Source: Planctomycetota bacterium (lineage in GTDB: Bacteria > Planctomycetota > UBA1135 > GCA-002686595). Taken from it: a DNA stretch of 5,924 nt. The position numbers were made by a program, and so were the translations under genes. The stretch spans positions 1 to 5,924 of the forward strand of contig JAESRM010000082.1 in NCBI GenBank assembly GCA_016764635.1, given 5' to 3'. Every line of letters begins with the position of its first letter. Positions within the stretch are counted from its first letter, which is position 1. Positions 1 through 5,907 of this stretch are shown here, one piece after another. The notes beneath the pieces were generated by a model. The model saw only the letters and a list, made by a program, of their open reading frames with translations, was not told the origin of the DNA and ran no database searches.

Positions 1-59
1 CCGGGGGTAGCATGAAGTGCCGCGGCAGGATAACTTGTCCAGCCGAAAGACCAACACAA

Positions 60-135
60 GGGCGATTAACTCAGTGGCTAGAGTGTCTCGTTTACACCGA
101 GGAGGTCGGGGGTTCGAATCCCTCATCGCCCACCA
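60..135 (+). tRNA. tRNA-Val (anticodon UAC), CCA encoded
   Basis: A full cloverleaf can be folded by hand. The acceptor stem is GGGCGAT (60-66) with ATCGCCC (125-131), and the discriminator is A132 followed by an encoded CCA (133-135). The D stem is ACTC/GAGT (69-72 with 81-84). The anticodon stem is TCTCG/CGAGG (86-90 with 98-102) with one T-G pair, and its 7-nt loop TTTACAC places TAC at the anticodon. The variable loop is 5 nt. The T stem is GGGGG/CCCTC (108-112 with 120-124) around the canonical TTCGAAT loop. Anticodon UAC reads GUA and other GUN valine codons. A73 and the GGGCGAT acceptor sequence resemble bacterial tRNA-Val. No other tRNA is visible in the window, and the gene converges on the methyltransferase gene. 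Confidence 0.96.
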
Positions 136-137
136 CC

Positions 138-190
138 CTTCTTTCGGCCTTCCTACGGGAGGGGTTTAGGTAGTTGGAGTCCGAAAGGGG
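138..190 (+). terminator. Nested stem-loop downstream of tRNA-Val (possible 3' processing or termination structure)
   Basis: CTTTCGG (141-147) is complementary to CCGAAAG (181-187); two G-T pairs and one C-G pair extend it outward to 138/190. Nested inside, CCTTCC (148-153) pairs with GGGAGG (157-162), with one T-G pair, across a TAC loop. No T-run follows, so intrinsic termination is uncertain. It could instead protect or help process the tRNA 3' end. Confidence 0.3.
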
Positions 191-206
191 CTTGGCTACG
201 GGTTGA

Positions 207-222
207 GACCCTATTTTGGGTC
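207..222 (-). other. Small inverted repeat over the methyltransferase stop codon
   Basis: GACCC (207-211) and GGGTC (218-222) form a 5-bp hairpin with a 6-nt loop that includes the TAG stop of the minus-strand gene. No T-run follows on either strand, so this is at best a weak 3'-end structure between two converging genes. Confidence 0.2.
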
Positions 223-1398
223 CCCAGGAGCGATTGCCGGCTCCAAGAGGTAGACCCAGCGGCCGCGATCCATGCGAGCGATGGCCAATATGCCCCGCTG
301 GCTGCCCGGTCCGCGCAATTTGCGCTCCAGCAGGTCTGAGGGCTCGTCGTGGCCCCGTTGGCGCACTTGGATTGGTCCGATATCGTGTTCAGCCAGCATG
401 CGGCGGACTTTCTTGCGGTCTAGAGGACTGCTAGCGACCACACGAAACGATGTGAGGAATGGGGAATCCGGGAGCTGGTCCCCACCCAGGTAGCCCAGGC
501 GGGGCGCTAGGGGCTTCAGGCCTTGTTCCTTGGCCAAGCAGCCGAGCAAGCCAGCGCGCACGATGGATGGGTCGGGATCTGCCAGGAAGCGGACTTCCTT
601 GGCCTGCTCTGGCGTACATGCGGGCACGTCCGTCAAAGGACCTTGGTATTCGTGATCCTGACCATCCCTGGCGAGCAGGATGGCGCTTCGGCCGGGTTCA
701 GGAGCCCAATCGCCTGTCCAGAGGGTGCACTCCAGGAGCTGGCCAGCCAGGCTGACCCAGTGGATGGCGTGTTGGGTGGGCCATTCCATTGGGATTTCCA
801 TGCCCGGGGGGAGTTTCGCCACCCCGCCCTCGTGGCGTGCCAGGACTTCGAGGGTGGCGGCTAAGGAAGGGCTCCAAGCCCGGGGGTCTAAAGTGCGCTT
901 GCCATTGGGCCTGCGGTCGGGGTCCAGCAGCACGTGGGGAGTCCCCACAGCCTTGCCGGTGGCGTCCGCCCTGAGCGCCCATGCGGGCAGGTCATGGTGC
1001 CTGAGATTTGCGATGGCGTAGGCCAAGGTCTCAGAGCAAAGGTCCGTAGAGACGGTCTGGTGCCCCGCAAGGCCGAGGAATAGGCTATCCATCCCCAGTC
1101 CGCAGGTCGAATCCCAGATGTGAGAATTGGGGGTGAGCTTGGAGATGCGCTTGGCGCGCTGTGAGGCTATGCGGGGGGCGCTGACCTGCTGACTTCCGGG
1201 GTCCTGGAGATAGGGCAGTAAGTCCTTTCCAATACGCCCCTTACAGCGTTCTCGTAGGTCGTGCAGACGAGCGGCTTCACGGGCCAATTCCGGGTCGAAA
1301 ATGCGCCTTAAATGGGTCAGGCAGCGGACGGCATCCCATTCAGGAGGCAGTCCGGTCAGGGCTTCTTCGACTTTCGATCCAAATAGATCCTTGTGCAT
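211..1398 (-). CDS. Class I SAM-dependent methyltransferase with THUMP-like C-terminal domain
   Basis: This 395-residue protein is a predicted cytoplasmic SAM-dependent methyltransferase; no substrate is established for the group, though RNA is plausible. Residues 1-90 are a helical N-terminal region ending in a basic QRAKRISKL segment. The Rossmann core starts at about 92. Motif I reads DSTCGLGMD (96-104), the acidic end of beta-2 is in VSTDL (116-120), and a motif-IV-like LLDPDRR lies at 157-163, followed by a KRTLDPRAWSPSL segment typical of the family. PDPSIVRAGLLG (275-286) and YLGGDQLPDSPF (303-314) also fit the family pattern. Residues about 323-387 match the THUMP-like domain, with RKKVRRML then IGPIQVRQRG. 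I chose the ATG at 1398 because the frame upstream, open to 1680, looks non-coding (Pro/Arg/Ser-rich) and homologues begin near this point. There is no good Shine-Dalgarno; AGAGGA lies about 17-20 bases upstream, too far. The gene is divergent from regulator 1. There are no transmembrane segments or signal peptide. Confidence 0.88.
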   Translation of the reverse strand: MHKDLFGSKVEEALTGLPPEWDAVRCLTHLRRIFDPELAREAARLHDLRERCKGRIGKDLLPYLQDPGSQQVSAPRIASQRAKRISKLTPNSHIWDSTCGLGMDSLFLGLAGHQTVSTDLCSETLAYAIANLRHHDLPAWALRADATGKAVGTPHVLLDPDRRPNGKRTLDPRAWSPSLAATLEVLARHEGGVAKLPPGMEIPMEWPTQHAIHWVSLAGQLLECTLWTGDWAPEPGRSAILLARDGQDHEYQGPLTDVPACTPEQAKEVRFLADPDPSIVRAGLLGCLAKEQGLKPLAPRLGYLGGDQLPDSPFLTSFRVVASSPLDRKKVRRMLAEHDIGPIQVRQRGHDEPSDLLERKLRGPGSQRGILAIARMDRGRWVYLLEPAIAPGDPK

Positions 1399-1444
1399 GG
1401 TGGGGCCGGCAAGGGATCCTCTGGGGGTCCGGTTGGGAGCACGC

Positions 1445-1522
1445 CTGGGAATTGTGGGCGTTTTGCACCTGACTGACGCATCTGAACACACCGGAGCGCC
1501 CTGCTGACTCGCAAATTCCCAG
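1445..1522. repeat. 9-bp inverted repeat CTGGGAATT / AATTCCCAG
   Basis: CTGGGAATT at 1445-1453 has its exact reverse complement at 1514-1522, with 60 bases between. A second complementary pair, GGGCG (1456-1460) and CGCCC (1497-1501), lies inside it. This could be a paired operator or a long imperfect stem. The match is exact, but its function is unknown. Confidence 0.4.
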
Positions 1523-1523
1523 A

Positions 1524-1547
1524 GGGGGGATTGGGGAGGGGAGGCGG
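1524..1547 (+). other. G-rich tract, possible two-tetrad G-quadruplex
   Basis: The plus strand carries runs of 6, 4, 4, 2 and 2 G separated by 1-3 base spacers. Only three runs have three or more G, so a standard three-tetrad quadruplex is not satisfied, but a two-tetrad form is possible. The tract lies about 195 bases upstream of the regulator 1 start. Confidence 0.25.
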
Positions 1548-1729
1548 ATCGCACCGGATAACCGTAGAACTTTGAACACCAAAACTCACACCCAGCACCA
1601 GCATCGGTCTCCGAGCACCGTGGCATCTCGCCGCGGAATCGAAAGCCGATCTTGCGGGGCGTTCTTCCCGGAGAGACCAATTCTCCAGGCAGAGCCCCAA
1701 ACAGCTGTTGGGGAGTGTGGGTCCAGCCT

Positions 1730-1736
1730 GGGAGAG
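1730..1736 (+). promoter_or_regulatory. Ribosome binding site of regulator 1
   Basis: GGGAGAG ends 5 bases before the ATG at 1742. This site decides the start: the same frame is open from an ATG at 1652, but only the ATG at 1742 has a Shine-Dalgarno and opens directly into the receiver-like beta-1 strand (MSRLLLVE). Confidence 0.7.
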
Positions 1737-1741
1737 TTGGT

Positions 1742-3688
1742 ATGAGTCGATTGTTGTTAGTAGAAGCCGAAGCGAGTGATCGCTTGGTACTTAAGAGCCG
1801 TTTGTCCGAACAGGGCTATAGGGTCGTGTCCGTGGAAACTGGCGCCAAGGGGATCGTCGAGGCTCGCTCCGGCGAGTTCGACATCATGGTCGTTTCCGCA
1901 GAAGGGCGCGGGGGCGTCGACGGCTGCGAGGTTTGTCGCAGGGTCAAAGCCATCCCCGAGCTCGTGCACGTTCCTATCATCATCTACAGCACGGGCAAGG
2001 CCGGTGCTGAAATGGCCGACGATGCCTACGCTGCAGGCGCTGACGCTTTTGTGGCCAAGGGGCAGATGAATCACATCCATCTGGTTCTCGAAGCTCAACT
2101 GCGCCACCAGGCCCGCTGCCGCGAAGCCTTGGACCAAAGCCGCATCCTCGAGCGTGAGAATCAGCGCTTGGAAACGCAGCAGCGCCATATGGTCGACATC
2201 GGTAACGTTGACCTAGAAGAGACCAACCGCGCCGTGTTGCTCCGGGAGCTGGCTTGCGGCCGTCCCGATGGCGTCATGGTGGTGGACTCGGCTGGCCACG
2301 TTCAAAACGCGGACCGCGGCGCTTTGGAACTGATGGGGCGTAGCGTCATCGGTCAAGCGCTCGGAAAAGCAGCCCCGGCCACCGGCTTGGAAGCTTTTGT
2401 TCGGGACGCCCGCGCCACCTCGCGCGATGGCTTCCGTTTCGAGGTCTCCCAACGCAAGGACCGCGCTCAGCGCAACCTGATGGCCGCGGTGGTGCCCGTC
2501 ACTCGCAATGAGTCGAGCGGCCAAGCCCTGCGCGTCGTGCTCCTGCTGGACCTTGGCAAGCGTAAGGTTGCCGAGGAAATGCTGCGCGCACATGAGCCGG
2601 GTATTCCGCGCCAACAATTGGCCGAGCTGCTCGATGCAGCCCAGTCTCTCTACACGCTGGAGGCTCTCACCGGCAAAGGTGAAACCACCGCTAACTTGCG
2701 CGAGCAAGTTAAGAAGTTCATCACTCGCCAGAGCCCCGCGCTCATCTCCGGTCCGCGCGGATCGGGCAAGCGTCATGTGGCCAACGTGCTGCATTACTCC
2801 GGCCAGTCCACGGGACCGATCCTGAGTCTACGTTGCGGCTCCCAGTCTTCGGATGAGCTCGAACTCGAGCTGTTCGGCTACGCGAAGGGAAGCTTCGATG
2901 GGGCCATAGTCGATCATCCCGGCCTGATGTTGCTGGCCCAGGACGGCACTTTGCTGCTCGAGGATGTGGATCACCTGAGCAAGGCCCTTCAGGCCCGCAT
3001 TGCAAAGGCCATGACCGACCGCCAGCTGTTCCGCAAGGGCGGTCGCCAACCCGAGCGCTTTGAGGTTCGCCTGGTCGCCACCACGCATCTCACGCCGGAC
3101 GAGTTGGAGGACCCTTCGATCTCGGACCCGACCTTCGCCAAGTTGCTGCACGGGCGCTCGATCGTCGTTCCGGCGCTCGCCGACCGTCGTGAAGACTTGC
3201 CCATGTTCGTCGAGTTCTTCCTGGAGCGTTTCGGTCCCCTACATAAGGTGTCCGAGGTTTCCGACGAGGCTAGCTGGGTCTTGGCCCACCATGATTGGCC
3301 CGGAAATGTCGCTGAGATGGAGAGTTCCCTCGAGGAAGCATGCTCCTTGGCAGCCGGACGCCCGATCCAGGTCGAGCACCTACCCGCGCACCTGCGCCAG
3401 CTGGTCGCGGACATGCCGTCCCAGGACATCATTCCGTCCCAGGCTCCTTCGGAGGCCCTGGACTACTCAGGTCTGCCCGCAATGACGATCCCCGGCATGG
3501 CAGCGCTCGAAGAGCAGCGTCCCTGGGATATCGGCGAAGAGGACCCCATCAGCCTGGAGCACTATGAAATGAAGGCTCTTCTACGGGCCCTCGACTCCTG
3601 CGGCGGTGACAAGTTGGCCGCGGCCCGCTTGCTGAAAGTCGGCAAGAGCACCTTGTATCGCAAGCTCAAGCGCTTCGGCATCTCCTGA
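1742..3688 (+). CDS. NtrC-type enhancer-binding-protein-like regulator with degenerate receiver and altered AAA+ domain (regulator 1)
   Basis: A 648-residue cytoplasmic regulator. Residues 1-120 are receiver-like, but the phosphoacceptor Asp position is Ser52 (in FDIMVVS) and the usual acidic pair is Glu8-Ala9. Ser83 and Lys106 occupy the conserved Thr/Ser and Lys sites. Residues about 120-165 are a charged probable coiled coil, and about 165-275 are PAS-like. The AAA+ domain spans about 305-555. Its P-loop GPRGSGK (337-343) is intact. The GAFTGA motif is GSFDGA (383-388), losing the Thr that contacts sigma-54. Walker B is LLLEDV (404-409), with the acidic order D-E reversed to E-D. In the arginine-finger segment Ala466 replaces the first Arg while Arg472 is kept, and sensor II in WPGNVAEM has Ala524 for Arg. 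PWDI (594-597) leads into a canonical Fis-type helix-turn-helix (about 604-648). In known families, enhancer-binding proteins without GAFTGA, such as TyrR, act with sigma-70; by inference this one is probably sigma-54-independent. A hairpin follows the stop and a shorter paralogue lies downstream. Confidence 0.9.
   Translation: MSRLLLVEAEASDRLVLKSRLSEQGYRVVSVETGAKGIVEARSGEFDIMVVSAEGRGGVDGCEVCRRVKAIPELVHVPIIIYSTGKAGAEMADDAYAAGADAFVAKGQMNHIHLVLEAQLRHQARCREALDQSRILERENQRLETQQRHMVDIGNVDLEETNRAVLLRELACGRPDGVMVVDSAGHVQNADRGALELMGRSVIGQALGKAAPATGLEAFVRDARATSRDGFRFEVSQRKDRAQRNLMAAVVPVTRNESSGQALRVVLLLDLGKRKVAEEMLRAHEPGIPRQQLAELLDAAQSLYTLEALTGKGETTANLREQVKKFITRQSPALISGPRGSGKRHVANVLHYSGQSTGPILSLRCGSQSSDELELELFGYAKGSFDGAIVDHPGLMLLAQDGTLLLEDVDHLSKALQARIAKAMTDRQLFRKGGRQPERFEVRLVATTHLTPDELEDPSISDPTFAKLLHGRSIVVPALADRREDLPMFVEFFLERFGPLHKVSEVSDEASWVLAHHDWPGNVAEMESSLEEACSLAAGRPIQVEHLPAHLRQLVADMPSQDIIPSQAPSEALDYSGLPAMTIPGMAALEEQRPWDIGEEDPISLEHYEMKALLRALDSCGGDKLAAARLLKVGKSTLYRKLKRFGIS
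3641..3673 (+). repeat. 33-base identical repeat, copy 1 (helix-turn-helix of regulator 1)
   Basis: It encodes GKSTLYRKLKR, covering the recognition helix. All 33 bases match 5808-5840, including every synonymous position, while the adjoining codons differ. Confidence 0.85.
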
Positions 3689-3709
3689 TAGGAAGGTTTT
3701 TGCCAAGCA

Positions 3710-3751
3710 AAGCGGCCCACGCCGGGATTTTTTTCCTGGCGTGGGCCGCTT
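3710..3751 (+). terminator. Strong hairpin after regulator 1, probable terminator lacking a downstream T-run
   Basis: AAGCGGCCCACGCC (3710-3723) pairs perfectly with GGCGTGGGCCGCTT (3738-3751). Four more pairs, one of them G-T, close an 18-bp stem on a loop of six T (3728-3733). It begins 21 bases after the stop codon. The position and GC-rich stem suggest a transcript end or stabilising 3' structure, but what follows is TTGCGTTTG-like sequence rather than a T-run, so canonical intrinsic termination is not assured. Confidence 0.6.
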
Positions 3752-3800
3752 GCGTTTGAGGTGGTGCGATGCGGACACGAGGGGAGGAGTTTGTTTGTTT

Positions 3801-3819
3801 ACGCTTCGTTTCGGAGCGT
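3801..3819 (+). repeat. 8-bp hairpin with TTT loop
   Basis: ACGCTTCG (3801-3808) pairs with CGGAGCGT (3812-3819), with one T-G pair, around a 3-base loop. No T-run follows on the plus strand. The flanking TTTACGCTTCG is close to TTTACGTTTCG at 3867-3877. Confidence 0.4.
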
Positions 3820-3869
3820 TATGGTGTGTGATAAAAACACTAACGACATGGTCAGGGATTGTGTTTTTT

Positions 3870-3914
3870 ACGTTTCGATACGTTTGGTTTTTGAAGTAAA
3901 GGTGATTCGATACG
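3870..3914. promoter_or_regulatory. Candidate operator: repeated TTCGATACG element with partial palindrome
   Basis: TTCGATACG occurs at 3874-3882 and again at 3906-3914, a 32-base offset close to three helical turns. The first copy lies within ACGTTTCGATACGT (3870-3883), which matches its own reverse complement at 12 of 14 positions. Spaced, palindromic sites upstream of a regulator gene are the kind of target that Fis-type dimers bind. The repeats are seen directly; the binding role is inference. Confidence 0.35.
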
Positions 3915-4112
3915 GGGTGAATTGAATCGTAAAAATCAGGTTTATGTGTCGCTCGGATGAAATTGTTTGTGATCAATGATTCCCACGAACGGTGCACTTT
4001 TTTGGCCTTATTCTGCAATTGGGACGAAGGATTTTGCGCATTAGCCGATGTAAGTCTCAGCAGCGGCACGCTTCCCACCTGAATTCCCTTTTTGTGCCAC
4101 GCCCCCAAGTCC

Positions 4113-5873
4113 ATGAATAGCCGAGTCCTCCTAATTGATTCTGATCCGCCCGATCGGGGAATCCTTCGCAACCGCCTACGTGACGTGGGTCACGACGTCA
4201 TAGAGGAAAGCCACTGGCAACAGGGCTTGGTCCTAGCAAAGGAGCACCCCTTCGATGCGATCGTGGTAGCTTCCCGATCCGAAGGGGTCCTGCTTGGCAA
4301 ATTGATGCCGGCTTTGGTCGCCACCTTACCGATCGCGGTCACCACGCCGGTCCTGGTCTACGAGGCGCGCAAGGGCTCCGACCCCTCCGACATGGCTTTG
4401 GCCATGGATGCGGGCGCCGATGGCTTTGTGGAGCGCGAGGAGCTGCCTGCCCTGGTGGCCTGCCTGGAGAGTCTGATGTCTCAGCGCCAGTACCTGATTC
4501 AAATCAATGAGAGGCAGCGCGGACTGCGCCACCAGCATCGCACTCTTAAGGAGAAGCCCGTTGGTGGACCCACCACAGCGACCATCGGTGGAATCGAGGC
4601 GGTCATGTTGGCTAGCGAAGAAGGCACCGTCTTGGCCGGCGATGCTGGAGCCAGTCGATTGGTTGGGAATTCACCTGTCGGTATGGCGGTTGCGGAAGCC
4701 TTGCCCAAGCTTGGACTGGACCGCTTCGTGCGCAGCGTGGGCGCCACAGCTCTCGTTTCCGAGCCCTTCGAACAACCGGCTGGCCTGGGACCTGCTGGAA
4801 TCCCCTTGGAGCTTCGCATGATTCCCCTGTTGGCAGATGCCGGCGAGGAACCCCTGCGCATGGCGATCGTGACCCAGAAAGCCGTGCCCTCGGTGACTGG
4901 CGATATCTTGCCCGCAGACTCTTATTGGCAGCTCGAGCGCACCGGAGGCCTTCGCAAGGCCGCCGCAGTGGGCATTGGCCTCACCAAGTTTGTGGGTCAG
5001 AGCCCCCAGGCGTGTGCCGCCCGGGATGCTGCCATGGCAGCTAGCCTGCACCGCGAGCCGTTCATGGTCTCAGGGCCCGCTGGGTCCGGTACCAAGCTCT
5101 TGGCCAAGGCCATTCACAGCACAGCCAATCCGTTTGCCACGCTTCAAGTCGTGCATGTGGGGGCCGTTTCACCCTCCTGGATTCGCGGCGCTTTGAAGCC
5201 CAGCGCCAAAACCGCCGACTGGATGCACAAGCGCACGCTTTTGCTCGTGGGCGTGGACAACCTGTCGATGCAGGACCAGGCGGTACTCGCCCAATCTCCT
5301 CCTCCCGGACGAATTTTGATGACCTCCACGGCTCCCATGTCCTCCTTGCACCCGGCCTTGGAAGCTTGGATTGGTGCAAGGCATTTACGCCTGAGTACTT
5401 TGGCGGAACGCCAAGTGGACTTGCCCATGTTGGCTCGCCATTTCGTTTCGAACAAAGGGTCCGGTTCTGAAATTACCCAGGAAGCTGTGGATGCGCTCAT
5501 GCGCTATCCCTGGCCTGGCAACGCCGCGGAACTCGATAGCTGTCTAATGGCCGCCTACTTGGAAGCCAGCATGGACTTCTCTCCGGGCGAGAGTGTCGTG
5601 CTCGGAGTCGAGCACCTGCCGGAATCCATCATGGGCCCTGGAATGGGCGCTGGTAGGGGCATGGCGGAGAGCACCAAAATCCTTAAGCCTTGGGATATCA
5701 CCGATCAGGATGCCATCGACTTTGACGTCTATGAGCGCAAGGCGATCTTGCGAGCTTTGGATTACTGCAAGAACAACAGGGTAGCGTGCGCTCGCATGCT
5801 GCGGTTGGGCAAGAGCACCTTGTATCGCAAGCTCAAGCGCCTTGGTATCGATTCAGATATCGAGTGCGTGTAG
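4113..5873 (+). CDS. Enhancer-binding-protein-like regulator with non-catalytic AAA+ domain (regulator 2, paralogue of regulator 1)
   Basis: A 586-residue paralogue of regulator 1 with the same domain order. The receiver-like domain (1-125) begins with a normal LLIDSDPPDR strand, but the phosphoacceptor site is Ala53 and the conserved Lys site is Arg108 (in GADGFVEREE). Residues about 155-255 are PAS-like. The AAA+-like domain (about 285-505) has lost its catalytic parts. The P-loop reads GPAGSGTK, with Thr327 at the Lys position and a Lys one place later. The ELFG...GAFTGA segment is missing, Walker B is TLLLVGV with Val379-Gly380 for the acidic pair, and sensor II has Ala472 (WPGNAAEL). P-loop to WPGN is 36 residues shorter than in regulator 1. 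PWDI (527-530) and the Fis-type helix-turn-helix (about 536-580) are well kept. ATP hydrolysis and sigma-54 remodelling are therefore unlikely; I infer a DNA-binding regulator or partner of regulator 1. I chose the ATG at 4113 because MNSRVLLIDSD aligns with the paralogue start. It lacks a visible Shine-Dalgarno, and an in-frame TTG at 4092 is an alternative. Confidence 0.88.
   Translation: MNSRVLLIDSDPPDRGILRNRLRDVGHDVIEESHWQQGLVLAKEHPFDAIVVASRSEGVLLGKLMPALVATLPIAVTTPVLVYEARKGSDPSDMALAMDAGADGFVEREELPALVACLESLMSQRQYLIQINERQRGLRHQHRTLKEKPVGGPTTATIGGIEAVMLASEEGTVLAGDAGASRLVGNSPVGMAVAEALPKLGLDRFVRSVGATALVSEPFEQPAGLGPAGIPLELRMIPLLADAGEEPLRMAIVTQKAVPSVTGDILPADSYWQLERTGGLRKAAAVGIGLTKFVGQSPQACAARDAAMAASLHREPFMVSGPAGSGTKLLAKAIHSTANPFATLQVVHVGAVSPSWIRGALKPSAKTADWMHKRTLLLVGVDNLSMQDQAVLAQSPPPGRILMTSTAPMSSLHPALEAWIGARHLRLSTLAERQVDLPMLARHFVSNKGSGSEITQEAVDALMRYPWPGNAAELDSCLMAAYLEASMDFSPGESVVLGVEHLPESIMGPGMGAGRGMAESTKILKPWDITDQDAIDFDVYERKAILRALDYCKNNRVACARMLRLGKSTLYRKLKRLGIDSDIECV
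5808..5840 (+). repeat. 33-base identical repeat, copy 2 (helix-turn-helix of regulator 2)
   Basis: This is the second copy of the stretch at 3641-3673, in the same reading frame and at the same place in the paralogous protein. Its direct orientation could allow recombination between the genes. Confidence 0.85.
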
Positions 5874-5907
5874 CCGCCCGTACTACGGCAGAATTTCAAC
5901 GGCCCGG

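Larger units (their letters stand above)
1399..1741. promoter_or_regulatory. Divergent intergenic region between methyltransferase and regulator 1
   Basis: These 343 bases must hold the promoters for both divergent genes, but I see no convincing -35/-10 pair or sigma-54 -24/-12 element. It contains an inverted repeat (1445-1453 with 1514-1522), a G-rich tract (1524-1547) and a small GGAGA/TCTCC hairpin (1670-1674 with 1682-1686) in the probable leader of regulator 1. Both strands have open frames here, but their translations are low-complexity and I do not regard them as genes. Confidence 0.45.
3689..4112. promoter_or_regulatory. AT-rich intergenic region between the two regulators
   Basis: This 424-base gap is visibly richer in A and T than the flanking genes. 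It begins with the 18-bp hairpin after regulator 1, then holds the hairpin at 3801-3819 and the TTCGATACG repeats (3874-3914). The remaining stretch to 4112 probably holds the regulator 2 promoter, but I see no clear -35/-10 pair. A TTGGCC...TGCAA sequence near 4002-4018 resembles a sigma-54 promoter but has wrong spacing. An antisense open frame (3581-4171) crosses the region and is judged spurious. Confidence 0.6.

Noticed and set aside
216..1070. Several plus-strand and other-frame open frames within the methyltransferase gene
   Set aside because: They are shadows of a well-supported minus-strand gene in GC-rich DNA, with Arg/Pro/Ser-rich products and no domains.
1399..1680. 94-residue N-terminal extension of the methyltransferase frame
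   Set aside because: The extension is low-complexity, shows no domain, and family proteins begin near the ATG at 1398.
1652..1741. Upstream ATG extending regulator 1 by 30 residues
   Set aside because: The ATG at 1742 has a good Shine-Dalgarno and starts directly at the receiver beta-1 strand; the extension has no domain features.
4002..4018. TTGGCC...TGCAA resembling a sigma-54 -24/-12 promoter for regulator 2
   Set aside because: Only 9 bases separate GG and GC rather than the required 10, and the CAC after GG is not kept.
3689..4112. CRISPR array, insertion sequence or phage attachment site in the gap
   Set aside because: Repeats are too few and short for an array, no transposase or terminal inverted repeats are present, and there is no duplication of the tRNA 3' end elsewhere in the window.
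3581..4171. Antisense 196-codon open frame across the inter-regulator gap
   Set aside because: It overlaps the 3' end of regulator 1 and the 5' end of regulator 2, runs through the hairpin at 3710-3751, has no recognisable domain, and reads like translated AT-rich non-coding DNA.
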